Below the pieces are notes generated by a model. The model made no database searches. It saw only the letters and a program-made list of their open reading frames with translations, and was not told the origin of the DNA. A stretch of 64,000 bases of DNA, taken from positions 6,250,001 through 6,314,000 of the forward strand of contig NZ_FNSY01000001.1 in assembly GCF_900105515.1 (NCBI RefSeq). Direction: 5' to 3'. The DNA is from Streptomyces sp. 2131.1. Its GTDB lineage: Bacteria; Actinomycetota; Actinomycetes; Streptomycetales; Streptomycetaceae. The position numbers and the translations under genes are program-made. Of the stretch, positions 7,752-16,617 are shown piece after piece; the stretch's first letter is position 1; each line of letters starts with the position of its first letter.

Positions 7752-10679
7752 CGGGCCCGGGCGGGTCGCCCACTCCAGTTCCATCAGAGCCGAGTGGTAC
7801 GAACGGCCCGTCGCCCGGTCCATGCCGATCTCGCACATCCGGTTGGCCGAGAGATACGCGTCGTACTCCCGGGGCCGCACCTCGGCCGCCTCCTTCGCGG
7901 TGGCGGACTCCGTCAGCTCCTTGTGCAGCATCCCGCGGTCGCCCGCGAATCCGCAGCACGCGGCGTCGTCAGGGATCACGGCCTCGTGCGCGCACGCCTC
8001 CGCGACGGCGCGCAACTGGGCGACATCGTCCAGGTGCTCCATGGAACAGGTCGGGTGCAGCACGGCGGCGTCCGACTTCCGGAGCACCGTCAGCGCCGGC
8101 AGCAGCTCGTCCGCCGCCCAGACCAGCGAGTCGACCACGGTCAGCTCGCGGTGCAACGCCCGGTTGTCCTCGGTGAGATACGGCACCACCTCATGGGCGA
8201 TGCCCAGCGTGCAGGACGAGGCGTCGACGACCAGCGGCAGCTTCCCGCCGGCCGTCCAGCCCCAGGCGGCCTCCACGATCCGGTTCGCCATCACGGCGTT
8301 GCCGGAGTCGTACCCCTTGGAGTGCCAGATCGTGGCGCAGCAGGTCCCGTTGACGTCGTCCGGGATCCAGACGGGCTTCCCCGCCCGGGCCGAGACGGCG
8401 ACCACGGCCTGCGGCAGGGACGGGCCGCGGTGACTGTCCGGGCTGCCGAAGATCCGGTTGACGCAGGCCGGGTAGTAGACCGCGCTCGCCCCCGCCCGGG
8501 AGGTGCGCGGCAGTTTGCGGGACGCGGCTCCGGGGATCTCCGCCAGCCACTCGGGGACCAGGTCGGGGCTCACCGCGCGGCGGGCGAGCCGGGTGACGCC
8601 CCGCAGCAGCCGGTCGTCGATCCGGCTCGCCGCAGCGACCGCGAGCCGCGCCGCCGTCTCCGCCTTGCCGAAGTGCTTGGCGGCGAGCGCGGCGATCCGC
8701 TCCTCGCGCGGCGTGTGCCGCTGGTGGCGGAAGTCCTTCATCATGGCGCCCGTGTCGATCCCGACCGGACAGGCGAGCTTGCAGGTGGAGTCACCGGCGC
8801 AGGTGTCCACCGCGTCGTAGCCGTAGGCGTCGACGAGACCCGTCTCGACGGGTGAGCCGTCCGGCTGCCGCATCATCTCCCGGCGCAGCACGATGCGCTG
8901 GCGCGGTGAGGTGGTCAGGTCGTGGCTGGGGCAGGTCGGTTCGCAGAAGCCGCACTCGATGCACGGGTCGGCGACCGCCTCGACCTTCGGGATGGTCTTC
9001 AGGCCGCGCAGGTGCGCCTTCGGGTCGCGGTCGAGGACGATCCGCGGGGCCAGGACCCCGTCGGGGTCGATGACCTGCTTCGTACGCCACATCAGCTCGG
9101 TCGCCCGCGGGCCCCACTCCAGTTCGAGGAAGGGGGCGATGTTGCGGCCCGTCGCGTGCTCCGCCTTGAGCGATCCGTCGAACCGCTCCACCGTCAGCCG
9201 GCAGAAGTCGTCCATGAAGGCGGCGTAGCGGTCGACGTCGGACGGGCGCGCCGCGTCGAAGGCCAGCAGGAAGTGGAGGTTGCCGTGCGCGGCGTGGCCG
9301 GCGACGGCGGCGTCGAAGCCGTGCTCCGCCTGGAGGGCCAGCAGCGCCTCGCAGGCGTCGGCCAGCCGGGACGGCGGGACGGCGAAGTCCTCCGTGATCA
9401 GCGTCGTGCCCGAGGGGCGGGAGCCGCCGACCGCGGTGACGAAGGCCTTGCGGGCCTTCCAGTAGCCGGAGATGGTGCCGGCGTCCCGGGTGAACTCGTT
9501 GGTCACCGAGGTGACGGGCCGGACCAGCTCCAGCTTCCGCACCACATCGGCCGCCGCCCGCTCGTACGCCTCCTGACCCTCCTCGTCCGGGGCCCGGAAC
9601 TCCACCAGCAGCGCGGCGGTCTCCTTCGGCAGCCCGGCCCAGTCGGCGGGGACGCCCCGCACGCTGACGGAGGCGCGCAGGGTGTTGCCGTCCATCAGCT
9701 CCACGGCGATGGCGCCCGCCTCGTTGAACAGCGGCACGGCGGCGGCCGCGGCGGTCAGCGAGGGGAAGAACAGCAGCGCCGTGGAGATCCGGCGGTCGAG
9801 CGGCAGCGTGTCGAAGACGACCTCGGAAATGAAGCCGAACGTCCCCTCGGACCCGACCATGAGGCCGCGCAGGATCTCTACCGGGGTCGAACCGTCCAGG
9901 AACGCGTCGAGCCGGTAGCCGTTGGTGTTCTTGATCTCGTACTTGGCCCGGATGCGGGCGGTCAGCGCGGCATCGGCCTCGATCTCCGCCTTGAGCGCCA
10001 GCAGCCCCTCGCACAGGTGCGGCTCGGCCCGCGCCAGCTCCTCGTCGGCGGCCGGGTCGCCGGTGTCCACGACCGTGCCGCCGGGCAGCACGACGGTGAG
10101 CGAGGAGACGGTCCGGTACGAATTGCGGGTGGTGCCCGCCGTCATGCCGGAGGCGTTGTTGGCGACGACCCCGCCGATCGTGCACGCGATGGCGCTCGCC
10201 GGGTCGGGCCCGAGCAGCCGGCCGTACCGGGCGAGGGAGGCGTTGGCCCGTACGACCGTCGTCCCGGGGCGGATGCGGGCGCGGGCGCCGTCGTCCAGGA
10301 CCTCGATGCCCGCCCAGTTCCGCCGGACGTCGACGAGGATGTCCTCACCCTGGGCCTGGCCGTTGAGGCTGGTGCCGGCGGCGCGGAAGACGACGTTGCG
10401 GCCCCTGCCGTGCGCGTACGACAGGATCGCGGAGATGTCGTCGATGTCCTCGGGGACGACGACCACCTGGGGCACGAACCGGTACGGGCTGGCGTCGGAG
10501 GCGTACTTCACCAGGTCGGAGATCTTCCAGAGCACCTTGTGCGCGCCGAGCAGGGCGGTCAGCTCGTCGCGCAGCGTCTCCGGAGTGCCCTTGGCCCGTG
10601 CGTCGGGGACGCGGTCGTGGGAGGGCGGGCGCACCGCCGCGGGGCGCAGGGTGTCGGGGTCCGGCTCCAGCAGCGGCAT
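7746..10679 (-). CDS. FAD-binding and 4Fe-4S oxidoreductase, D-lactate dehydrogenase type (GlcD-GlpC fusion)
   Basis: A 977-residue fusion. Residues about 40-560 form an FAD-binding PCMH and GlcD-like C-terminal domain (AAGTSLNGQ, CTIGGVVANNASGM, VGSEGTFGFISE). Then two cysteine clusters, CIECGFCEPTCP and CAGDSTCKLACPVG, mark a ferredoxin-like region, followed by a GlpC-like CCG region with the late CCGFAGDRG. This architecture is typical of quinone-linked D-lactate or 2-hydroxyacid dehydrogenases at the inner face of the membrane; the exact substrate cannot be fixed from sequence. The start is ATG 10679, with AGGAG about 8 nt upstream. A MarR gene lies 58 bp upstream in the same direction and may control or be read through into this gene. 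Confidence 0.88.
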   Translation of the reverse strand: MPLLEPDPDTLRPAAVRPPSHDRVPDARAKGTPETLRDELTALLGAHKVLWKISDLVKYASDASPYRFVPQVVVVPEDIDDISAILSYAHGRGRNVVFRAAGTSLNGQAQGEDILVDVRRNWAGIEVLDDGARARIRPGTTVVRANASLARYGRLLGPDPASAIACTIGGVVANNASGMTAGTTRNSYRTVSSLTVVLPGGTVVDTGDPAADEELARAEPHLCEGLLALKAEIEADAALTARIRAKYEIKNTNGYRLDAFLDGSTPVEILRGLMVGSEGTFGFISEVVFDTLPLDRRISTALLFFPSLTAAAAAVPLFNEAGAIAVELMDGNTLRASVSVRGVPADWAGLPKETAALLVEFRAPDEEGQEAYERAAADVVRKLELVRPVTSVTNEFTRDAGTISGYWKARKAFVTAVGGSRPSGTTLITEDFAVPPSRLADACEALLALQAEHGFDAAVAGHAAHGNLHFLLAFDAARPSDVDRYAAFMDDFCRLTVERFDGSLKAEHATGRNIAPFLELEWGPRATELMWRTKQVIDPDGVLAPRIVLDRDPKAHLRGLKTIPKVEAVADPCIECGFCEPTCPSHDLTTSPRQRIVLRREMMRQPDGSPVETGLVDAYGYDAVDTCAGDSTCKLACPVGIDTGAMMKDFRHQRHTPREERIAALAAKHFGKAETAARLAVAAASRIDDRLLRGVTRLARRAVSPDLVPEWLAEIPGAASRKLPRTSRAGASAVYYPACVNRIFGSPDSHRGPSLPQAVVAVSARAGKPVWIPDDVNGTCCATIWHSKGYDSGNAVMANRIVEAAWGWTAGGKLPLVVDASSCTLGIAHEVVPYLTEDNRALHRELTVVDSLVWAADELLPALTVLRKSDAAVLHPTCSMEHLDDVAQLRAVAEACAHEAVIPDDAACCGFAGDRGMLHKELTESATAKEAAEVRPREYDAYLSANRMCEIGMDRATGRSYHSALMELEWATRPGPA

Positions 10680-10737
10680 GGTGGTTCTCCTCGGCGGCTT
10701 GTCGGTCCGGCGGCCCGGCGCCGCTTCCCGTGCCCGG

Positions 10738-11181
10738 TCAGCAGCGGCGCTCCGGCATTCCGTTGACCAGGGCGGTGAGCAGGCCGCCGAGCACCTCGCG
10801 CTGGTCGGCGGTCAATGGAGCCAGGATCTCCTCCGCGGCCGCCCGGCGCGCGTCGCGCAGCGAGCGGAGCGTGGCGATGCCCTCGTCCGTGATCTCGATC
10901 CTGACCACCCTACGACTGTCCGGATCGGGGACGCGGCGCACCCTGCCACCGGCCTCCAGAGCGTCCACCAGCGTCGTCACGGCCCGCGGGACCACGTCGA
11001 GACGGTGCGCGAGATCCGCCATTCGGGGCGGTCCGTCGTAGTGCGCGACCGTGCGCAGCAGCCGGAACTGCGCCGGTGTGATGCCGATCGGCTCCAGCTG
11101 ACGGCTCTGGATGCGCTGGAGCCTGCGCGTCAGCCGCAGCAGCTGTTCGGCGAGCACGCCGTCGGGGTCGGGGGAGTCCAT
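10738..11181 (-). CDS. MarR-family transcriptional regulator
   Basis: A 147-residue winged-helix regulator. Its core has ITPAQFRLLRTVAHYDG, then the recognition region RMADLAHRLDVVPRAVTTLVDALE, then the wing RRVPDPDSRRVVRIEIT, all in MarR order. It is divergent from an ABC exporter gene. A 7-bp inverted repeat lies in the shared intergenic region (11207-11231), which suggests it represses the exporter and itself and is released by a small ligand, probably a transported compound. The ligand is unknown. Confidence 0.9.
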   Translation of the reverse strand: MDSPDPDGVLAEQLLRLTRRLQRIQSRQLEPIGITPAQFRLLRTVAHYDGPPRMADLAHRLDVVPRAVTTLVDALEAGGRVRRVPDPDSRRVVRIEITDEGIATLRSLRDARRAAAEEILAPLTADQREVLGGLLTALVNGMPERRC

Positions 11182-11206
11182 GGGGGCAACACTATCAGGA
11201 CTTGGT

Positions 11207-11231
11207 TCATTGTGAGTATGGGTAACAATGA
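11207..11231. promoter_or_regulatory. Palindromic operator (MarR-type) with overlapping promoter of the ABC exporter
   Basis: TCATTGT and ACAATGA form a perfect 7-bp inverted repeat with an 11-nt spacer between the divergent marR and exporter genes. On the plus strand TTGTGA (11210-11215) and TATGCT (11234-11239), 18 bp apart, could be the -35 and -10 boxes, so a protein bound here would sit inside the promoter. The AT-rich block stands out in GC-rich surroundings. Assignment to this MarR protein is inference from position. Confidence 0.7.
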
Positions 11232-11370
11232 GCTATGCTCTCATTCGGCTCGACTGCCAAGGTCGCGATTCCCGCGTACGGGCAGCCCTGCCCGTACGCC
11301 GTGCAGGCGCGCCCGCCACCCGCGGCCGCGCCCGTACGGCCCCGTCGCCGCACGCCCCACGAAGGAGCAC

Positions 11371-13176
11371 ATGAAACCCGACGAACCCACGTGGACACCG
11401 CCGCCCGATGACACGGCCCAGCCGCCCGCCGAGCTGCGCCGGATCCTCCGCCTCTTCCGCCCCTACCGCGGACGCCTCGCGATCGTCGGACTGCTCGTCG
11501 GCGCCTCGTCGCTGGTGTCGGTCGCCTCGCCGTTCCTGCTGCGCGAGATCCTGGACACCGCCCTCCCGCAGGGGCGGACCGGGCTGCTCACGCTGCTCGC
11601 CCTCGGCATGATCCTCACCGCCGTGATGAACAGCGTCTTCGGCGTGCTGCAGACCCTCATCTCCACCACCGTCGGCCAGCGCGTCATGCACGACCTGCGC
11701 ACCGCCGTCTACGCGCAGCTCCAGCGGATGCCGCTCGCCTTCTTCACCCGGACCCGCACGGGCGAAGTGCAGTCCCGGATCGCCAACGACATCGGCGGCA
11801 TGCAGGCCACCGTCACCTCGACGGCGACCTCCCTCGTCTCCAACCTCACCGCGGTCATCGCCACCGTCGTCGCCATGCTCGCGCTCGACTGGCGGCTCAC
11901 CGTCGTCTCGCTGCTCCTGCTGCCGGTGTTCGTCTGGATCAGCCGCCGGGTCGGCCGCGAACGCAAGAAGATCACCACCCAGCGCCAGAAGCAGATGGCC
12001 GCCATGGCCGCCACCGTCACCGAGTCGCTCTCCGTCAGCGGCATTTTGCTCGGCCGCACCATGGGCCGTTCCGACTCGCTCACCCGGGGCTTCGCCGAGG
12101 AGTCCGAGCGGCTGGTCGACCTCGAAGTGCGCTCCAGCATGGCCGGCCGGTGGCGCATGTCGACGATCGGCATCGTCATGGCCGCCATGCCCGCCGTCAT
12201 CTACTGGGCGGCCGGCATGGCCCTCCAGTCCGGCGGACCCGCCGTCTCGATCGGCACCCTGGTCGCGTTCGTCTCGCTCCAGCAGGGCCTTTTCCGCCCC
12301 GCCGTGAGCCTGCTCTCCACCGGCGTGCAGATGCAGACGTCGCTCGCGCTCTTCCAGCGGATCTTCGAGTACCTCGACCTCACCGTGGACATCACGGAGC
12401 CGGAGAAGCCGGTGCACCTGGACACGATCCGGGGCGAGGTCCGCTTCGAGAACGTCGACTTCAGCTACGACGAGAAGAGCGGCCCGACCCTCAGCGGCGT
12501 CGACGTGACCGTGCCCGCGGGAGCGGGACTGGCTGTCGTCGGCCCAACCGGCTCCGGCAAGTCCACCCTCAGCTACCTCGTGCCCCGGCTCTACGACGTG
12601 ACCGGCGGCCGGGTGACCATCGACGGCATCGACGTGCGCGACCTCGACTTCGACACCCTCGCCCGGGCCGTCGGCGTCGTCTCGCAGGAGACGTACCTCT
12701 TCCATGCCTCGGTCGCCGAGAACCTGCGCTTCGCGAAGCCGGACGCGACCGACGAGGAGATCGAGGCGGCGGCCCGCGCGGCGCAGATCCACGACCACAT
12801 CGCCTCGCTGCCCGACGGCTACGACACCCTCGTCGGTGAACGCGGATACCGCTTCTCCGGAGGTGAGAAGCAGCGCCTGGCCATCGCACGGACCATCCTG
12901 CGCGACCCGCCGGTGCTGATCCTCGACGAGGCGACGAGCGCCCTCGACACCCGTACCGAATTCGCCGTGCAGGAGGCCATCGACTCCCTCTCCGCCGGAC
13001 GCACCACGATCACCATCGCCCACCGGCTCTCCACCGTCCGCGACGCCGACCAGATCGTCGTCCTGGACGGCGGCCGCACAGCGGAGCGCGGCACCCACGA
13101 AGAACTGCTTCAGCAGGACGGACGGTACGCGGCACTGGTCCGCCGGGACACCGAACTGACCCCGGTCGGCGGCTGA
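11371..13176 (+). CDS. ABC transporter, fused permease-ATPase (multidrug exporter type)
   Basis: A 601-residue half-transporter that probably works as a homodimer, since all ATPase motifs are intact: Walker A GPTGSGKST, Q-loop VVSQETYLF, signature FSGGEKQRLAIAR, Walker B VLILDEATSALD and H-loop IAHRLST. Six hydrophobic spans lie in about residues 35-320. The start is ATG 11371, 7 nt after GAAGGAG. The gene is divergent from marR with an operator-like palindrome at the promoter, the usual arrangement for an inducible drug or metabolite efflux pump. The substrate is not evident. Confidence 0.9.
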   Translation: MKPDEPTWTPPPDDTAQPPAELRRILRLFRPYRGRLAIVGLLVGASSLVSVASPFLLREILDTALPQGRTGLLTLLALGMILTAVMNSVFGVLQTLISTTVGQRVMHDLRTAVYAQLQRMPLAFFTRTRTGEVQSRIANDIGGMQATVTSTATSLVSNLTAVIATVVAMLALDWRLTVVSLLLLPVFVWISRRVGRERKKITTQRQKQMAAMAATVTESLSVSGILLGRTMGRSDSLTRGFAEESERLVDLEVRSSMAGRWRMSTIGIVMAAMPAVIYWAAGMALQSGGPAVSIGTLVAFVSLQQGLFRPAVSLLSTGVQMQTSLALFQRIFEYLDLTVDITEPEKPVHLDTIRGEVRFENVDFSYDEKSGPTLSGVDVTVPAGAGLAVVGPTGSGKSTLSYLVPRLYDVTGGRVTIDGIDVRDLDFDTLARAVGVVSQETYLFHASVAENLRFAKPDATDEEIEAAARAAQIHDHIASLPDGYDTLVGERGYRFSGGEKQRLAIARTILRDPPVLILDEATSALDTRTEFAVQEAIDSLSAGRTTITIAHRLSTVRDADQIVVLDGGRTAERGTHEELLQQDGRYAALVRRDTELTPVGG

Positions 13177-13236
13177 TGACCGCCCGCCGGGAATGGCCTC
13201 CCCGGAGACGCGACCGGCGCGGGTTAGCGTGCCCGC

Positions 13237-14109
13237 ATGGCGCACCAGACCCCGGAAACCCCGCCCTCGGTCACCCCGCCCCACCCCCGCCGCAGAACGC
13301 GCTTGACCCGGCGCGGCCGTCTGACGCTGCTCATCGGTGCCGTCCTCGTCCTCGGCGTGGCCGCAGCAGTGCTCGTCCCCCTGCTCACCAGGGGACCGAA
13401 GACCGAGGAGGCCGCCCGCCCGCTGGTCATCCCCGAGGGGTGGCGCGCGACCCAGGTCTACGCGGCCGTCGACAAGGCCCTCGGCGAGCCCGCCGGCACT
13501 ACGGGAAAGGCCGCACCGGCGGCGGACCTGCCGCTCCCGGCCGGCGCGAAGGGGAACCCCGAGGGCTACCTCTACCCGGCGACGTACCCGGTCACCTCCG
13601 CGACCACCCCGAAGGGCCTGCTGCGCTATATGACCGACACGGCGGTCGAACGCTTCGGCGCGGACCACATCACCGCCGGCGCCCGGCGCAACGACGTGAC
13701 CGTCTACCAGACGGTGACCATTGCCAGCATCGTCCAGGCCGAGGCGGACACCGAGGCGGACATGGGCAAGGTGGCCCGGGTCATCCACAACCGGCTCGAC
13801 CGGGGCATGCCGCTCCAGATGGACTCCACCCTCAACTACGCGATGAACCGCAGCACGCTGGACACCAGCACGGGGGACACGAAACTCGACAGCCCGTACA
13901 ACAGCTACGCCCACAAGGGCCTCCCGCCCACTCCGATCGGCAACCCGGGTGAGCAGGCGATGGCCGCGGCCATCAACCCCACCGCGGGCCCTTGGCTGTA
14001 CTTCGTCACCGTGGCCCCGGGTGACACCCGCTTCACCGCCGACTACGCCGAACAACAACGCAACGTCGCGGAGTTCAACCGGAACCGACGGGGGACGGGG
14101 GAGGGGTAG
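13237..14109 (+). CDS. MltG/YceG-like endolytic transglycosylase
   Basis: A 290-residue membrane-anchored protein. A basic N-terminus (RRRTRLTRRGRLT) is followed by one membrane span at about residues 30-50, then an extracytoplasmic YceG-like domain. Family landmarks are GYLYPATYPV, the catalytic-Glu helix IASIVQAEA, VIHNRLDRGMPLQMDST and SPYNSYAHKGLPPTPIGNPG. In the family this domain cuts nascent glycan strands and releases peptidoglycan synthesis from the membrane. The LysM part often found in MltG is absent, so it is shorter than the dcw-region MltG and is likely a paralogue. It starts 60 bp after the ABC gene on the same strand. Confidence 0.87.
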   Translation: MAHQTPETPPSVTPPHPRRRTRLTRRGRLTLLIGAVLVLGVAAAVLVPLLTRGPKTEEAARPLVIPEGWRATQVYAAVDKALGEPAGTTGKAAPAADLPLPAGAKGNPEGYLYPATYPVTSATTPKGLLRYMTDTAVERFGADHITAGARRNDVTVYQTVTIASIVQAEADTEADMGKVARVIHNRLDRGMPLQMDSTLNYAMNRSTLDTSTGDTKLDSPYNSYAHKGLPPTPIGNPGEQAMAAAINPTAGPWLYFVTVAPGDTRFTADYAEQQRNVAEFNRNRRGTGEG

Positions 14110-14131
14110 ACGGCCGCCGGCCACGGCATGC

Positions 14132-14149
14132 GGGCTGGGCGTACAGCCC
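14132..14149. terminator. Short hairpin between convergent genes
   Basis: GGGCTG and CAGCCC, with a 6-nt loop, sit between the stop of the MltG-like gene and the stop of the opposite-strand flavin oxidoreductase. The stem is only 6 bp, so the call is weak. Confidence 0.35.
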
Positions 14150-14160
14150 CCGCTGGTACG

Positions 14161-15285
14161 TCAGACGTACGCGGATTCCTGGGTGAGCACCGGAACCGGC
14201 GCCCCGTCGCCCGACGCTTCCCTTCCCAGCAGCTCCACGATCTCCCGCACGGCGGCGCGCCCGGCTCTGTTGGCGCCGATGGTGCTGGCGGAGGGGCCGT
14301 AGCCGACGAGGTGGATGCGCGGGTCGCGTACGGCGCGGGTGCCCTCGACCCGGATGCCGCCGCCGCGCTCACGCAGCCGGAGCGGGGCGAGGTGGTCGAT
14401 GGCCGCGCGGAAGCCGGTGGCCCAGAGGATGACGTCGGCCTCGATGCGGCGGCCGTTGTCCCAGACGACACCGGACGGCGTGATCCGGTCGAACATGGGC
14501 AGCCGGTCGAGCACCCCGGACTCGCGGGCGCGACGGATGGCGTCGTTGACGGGCAGCCCGGTCACACTCACCACGCTCTGCGGCGGCAGCCCCCGCCGGA
14601 CCCGGTCCTCCACCATGGCCACGGCCGCCCGCCCCTGGTCCTCACCGAAGGGCCCTTCCCGGAAGACCGGCGGCCGGCGGGTGACCCAGTGGGTCTCCGC
14701 CGCCACCTCGGCGATCTCCATCAGATGCTGGGTGCCGGAGGCCCCGCCGCCGACGACGACCACCCGCTGCCCGGCGAACTCGGCCGGGCCCGGATAGCCG
14801 GCCGTGTGCAATTGCCGGCCCCGGAAGGTCTCCTGCCCCGGGTAGCGGGGCCAGAAGGGCCGGTCCCACGTCCCCGTGGCGTTGATCAGGGCACGCGTCG
14901 CGTACGTACCCTCGGAGGTCTCGACGAGCAGCCGGCCGCCCTCGCCCTCGCTTACGGCGCCGACCTCGACCGGCCGGTGCACACGCAGCCCGAAGGCGCG
15001 CTCGTACCGGTCGAAGTACGCGCCGATGACCTCGGACGAGGGCCGCGAGTCGTCCGCACCGGTCAGCCGCATACCCGGCAGCGCGTGCATGCCGTGCACC
15101 TTGCCGTACGTCAGCGACGGCCACCGGAACTGCCATGCGCCGCCGGGCGCCGGCGCGTGGTCGAGGACCACGAAGTCGCGGTCCGGCTCCAGGCCCACGC
15201 GTCGCAGGTGGTACGCCGCCGACAGCCCCGCCTGTCCGGCGCCGATCACCACGACGTCCACCGAGCGCATCCCGATATCGTTCAC
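14161..15285 (-). CDS. FAD-dependent NAD(P)-binding oxidoreductase (flavin monooxygenase-like)
   Basis: A 374-residue two-dinucleotide-binding protein. The N-terminal GxGxxG (VVIGAGQAGLSAAYHL) binds FAD, and a second one in the middle (VVVVGGGASGTQHL) should bind NADPH. The WPSLTYGK and ATGTWDRPFWP segments fit the CzcO/flavin-monooxygenase group that hydroxylates or oxidises small substrates. The late ATGFR motif is also typical. The annotated start is GTG 15285; ATG 15270, five codons in, would also keep the FAD motif and cannot be excluded. It is divergent from yjbQ with 88 bp between. No physiological substrate can be read from the context. Confidence 0.85.
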   Translation of the reverse strand: MNDIGMRSVDVVVIGAGQAGLSAAYHLRRVGLEPDRDFVVLDHAPAPGGAWQFRWPSLTYGKVHGMHALPGMRLTGADDSRPSSEVIGAYFDRYERAFGLRVHRPVEVGAVSEGEGGRLLVETSEGTYATRALINATGTWDRPFWPRYPGQETFRGRQLHTAGYPGPAEFAGQRVVVVGGGASGTQHLMEIAEVAAETHWVTRRPPVFREGPFGEDQGRAAVAMVEDRVRRGLPPQSVVSVTGLPVNDAIRRARESGVLDRLPMFDRITPSGVVWDNGRRIEADVILWATGFRAAIDHLAPLRLRERGGGIRVEGTRAVRDPRIHLVGYGPSASTIGANRAGRAAVREIVELLGREASGDGAPVPVLTQESAYV

Positions 15286-15373
15286 GCTTCTACCAACTAG
15301 GACGGCCCCTCAGAACTTCCCTCAAGCCGGTCGCTCAGCGGTTTCGGTCCCGGGCCACGGCAGGATGGGGCTC

Positions 15374-15796
15374 ATGTCTTCTGCTTTCACCACCACGGTC
15401 CTGCAGATCACGACCGGTTCGACGGAGACCGTCACCGACCTGACACCGGACTGCGAACAGTTCCTCGCCCGGGCGGCCTCCGGCCGCGACGGCCTGCTCA
15501 ACATCTTCGTCCCGCACGCCACCGCAGGCATCGCCGTCCTGGAAACCGGTGCGGGCAGCGACGACGACCTCCTCGCCACCCTCCACACCCTGCTCCCGGC
15601 CGACAACCGCTGGCAACACCGCCACGGCGCCCCCGGCCACGGCCGCGACCACGTACTCCCGGCCCTGGTACCCCCGCACGCGACACTCCCGGTGATCGCG
15701 GGCAGTCTGGAGCTGGGGACGTGGCAGTCGGTGTGCCTGGTGGACACGAATATCTCTAATCCCAACCGTCAAGTTCGGTTGAGCTTCCTGAGCTGA
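15374..15796 (+). CDS. yjbQ: YjbQ / UPF0047 family protein (secondary thiamine-phosphate synthase type)
   Basis: A 140-residue single-domain protein of the UPF0047/YjbQ family, members of which can complement thiamine-phosphate synthase; the main cellular role is unclear. Family features are present: NIFVPHATAGIAVLE, a central HRHGAPGHGRDHV and the C-terminal QSVCLVDTN segment ending VRLSFLS. The start is ATG 15374; ATG 15365 is an in-frame alternative. The last 19 codons are unusual: after GTGGACACGAA the codons turn AT-richer (AAT, TCT, CAA, GTT, TTG) than the rest of the gene. Diverged copies of this same 3' end occur 12.8 and 17.2 kb downstream, which suggests the gene end was supplied by an inserted element. 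Confidence 0.88.
   Translation: MSSAFTTTVLQITTGSTETVTDLTPDCEQFLARAASGRDGLLNIFVPHATAGIAVLETGAGSDDDLLATLHTLLPADNRWQHRHGAPGHGRDHVLPALVPPHATLPVIAGSLELGTWQSVCLVDTNISNPNRQVRLSFLS
15739..15796 (+). repeat. Copy A of the yjbQ 3'-end repeat (putative attachment site, gene side)
   Basis: This stretch begins with GGTGGACACGAA and encodes VDTNISNPNRQVRLSFLS before the yjbQ stop. The same core and the same peptide pattern recur at 28550-28610 and 32974-33038. All three are in the same orientation. DNA identity outside the core is limited and mostly at codon positions 1 and 2, so each copy has been kept as coding sequence rather than recently duplicated. I interpret it as the gene-restoring junction of an integrative element. 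Confidence 0.6.
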
Positions 15797-16293
15797 TCGC
15801 ACAGCTCCGCAGGCCATGCCGGGGCTACGAGGTGCGCGACGAGGGGAAACTGCTCGTCGCGTTCGGGCCTGAAGCTCGGCTTGGAGGGCTCGGGCTGTGA
15901 GCCCGAGCCCTCCAAGCCGCCGAAGAACGCGTGCTGAGGGACGGCGGACTGTCACGTGGCCGGATCCACGGTTCGGGTGAAGTAGCGGTGCCCGGTGGGG
16001 CCAAAGCTGCGCTCATCCATCGTCACTGCCCCGTGGCGGAAGCGTGTGCCTCGATTGCCGCGTCGGCAGCGGCCAGGTGATGTGTGACCGGGCCGAAGGA
16101 GACCAGGCCGCTGCCCGCGCCGGCGTACTCGGCTGCGACGCGGGCGAGTTCGTCCCGGGCGCGGCGTAGTACCGGCAGGTGTCCCACGGACGCTGCGGTT
16201 CGGGCGATTACTTACCACAGGGCTTCCTGGAACCGATGATCCGGGCGGCCAGTTCCGGATCGCCGGTCCTCTTCGTCACCTCGTCCTCCCCCC
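15797..16293. other. Short coding remnants just inside the island
   Basis: No full gene is seen. On the plus strand a frame different from yjbQ runs through the yjbQ end as SVELPELIAQLRRP and stops at 15897-15899. On the minus strand there are three very short reading frames in tandem: 16208-16290 (ends RTGDPELAARIIGSRKPCGK), 16023-16187 (54 residues, contains SFGPVTHHLAAADAAIEAH) and 15952-16020 (22 residues). The minus-strand peptides look like the ends of small genes carried by actinomycete mobile elements, but I do not recognise a family. Confidence 0.35.
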
Positions 16294-16552
16294 TCCGTCG
16301 TCGCCGACTACCGCGCCTCGGCCGGGGTGGACGTCGACCACGACACCACCGACATGGAGAACGGCAACAAGCCGGCCATGCCCGTCACCGTCCTCCAGCA
16401 GGACTGGGGAACCGCTCTCGGCTACCCCCCAGGGCCTCTGGAGCGCCTGGACCGACGACCTCCGCCACCAGACCGTCTCCCGCGGGCACTTCATGGCCGA
16501 AGAAGACCCCCAGCTGATCGCATCCGAGATCCGGGCCCTCACCGACCGCTGA
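16294..16552 (+). pseudogene. Truncated and frameshifted alpha/beta-hydrolase (haloacetate dehalogenase-like) 3' end
   Basis: Only the last third of an alpha/beta-hydrolase is left. One frame reads SVVADYRASAGVDVDHDT then MPVTVLQQDWGTALGY. After a run of six C at about 16426-16431 the family sequence continues in another frame as QGLWSAWTDDLRHQ, then FMAEEDPQLIASEIRALTDR and a stop. The SGHFMAEE-type segment holds the catalytic-His region typical of epoxide hydrolases and haloacetate dehalogenases. The 5' part is missing, replaced by the small-ORF debris upstream. Confidence 0.7.
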
Positions 16553-16617
16553 ACGAGCCCGCACGGCCACCCTTCGCCGCCCCAGGCTGAACAGAGAGAG
16601 GCGAAACGGTCGCCGTC

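Noticed and set aside
9922..11370. N-terminal extension of the exporter frame that starts at 9922
   Set aside because: It lies antisense to the FAD/Fe-S oxidoreductase and MarR genes; ATG 11371 with GAAGGAG is the real start.
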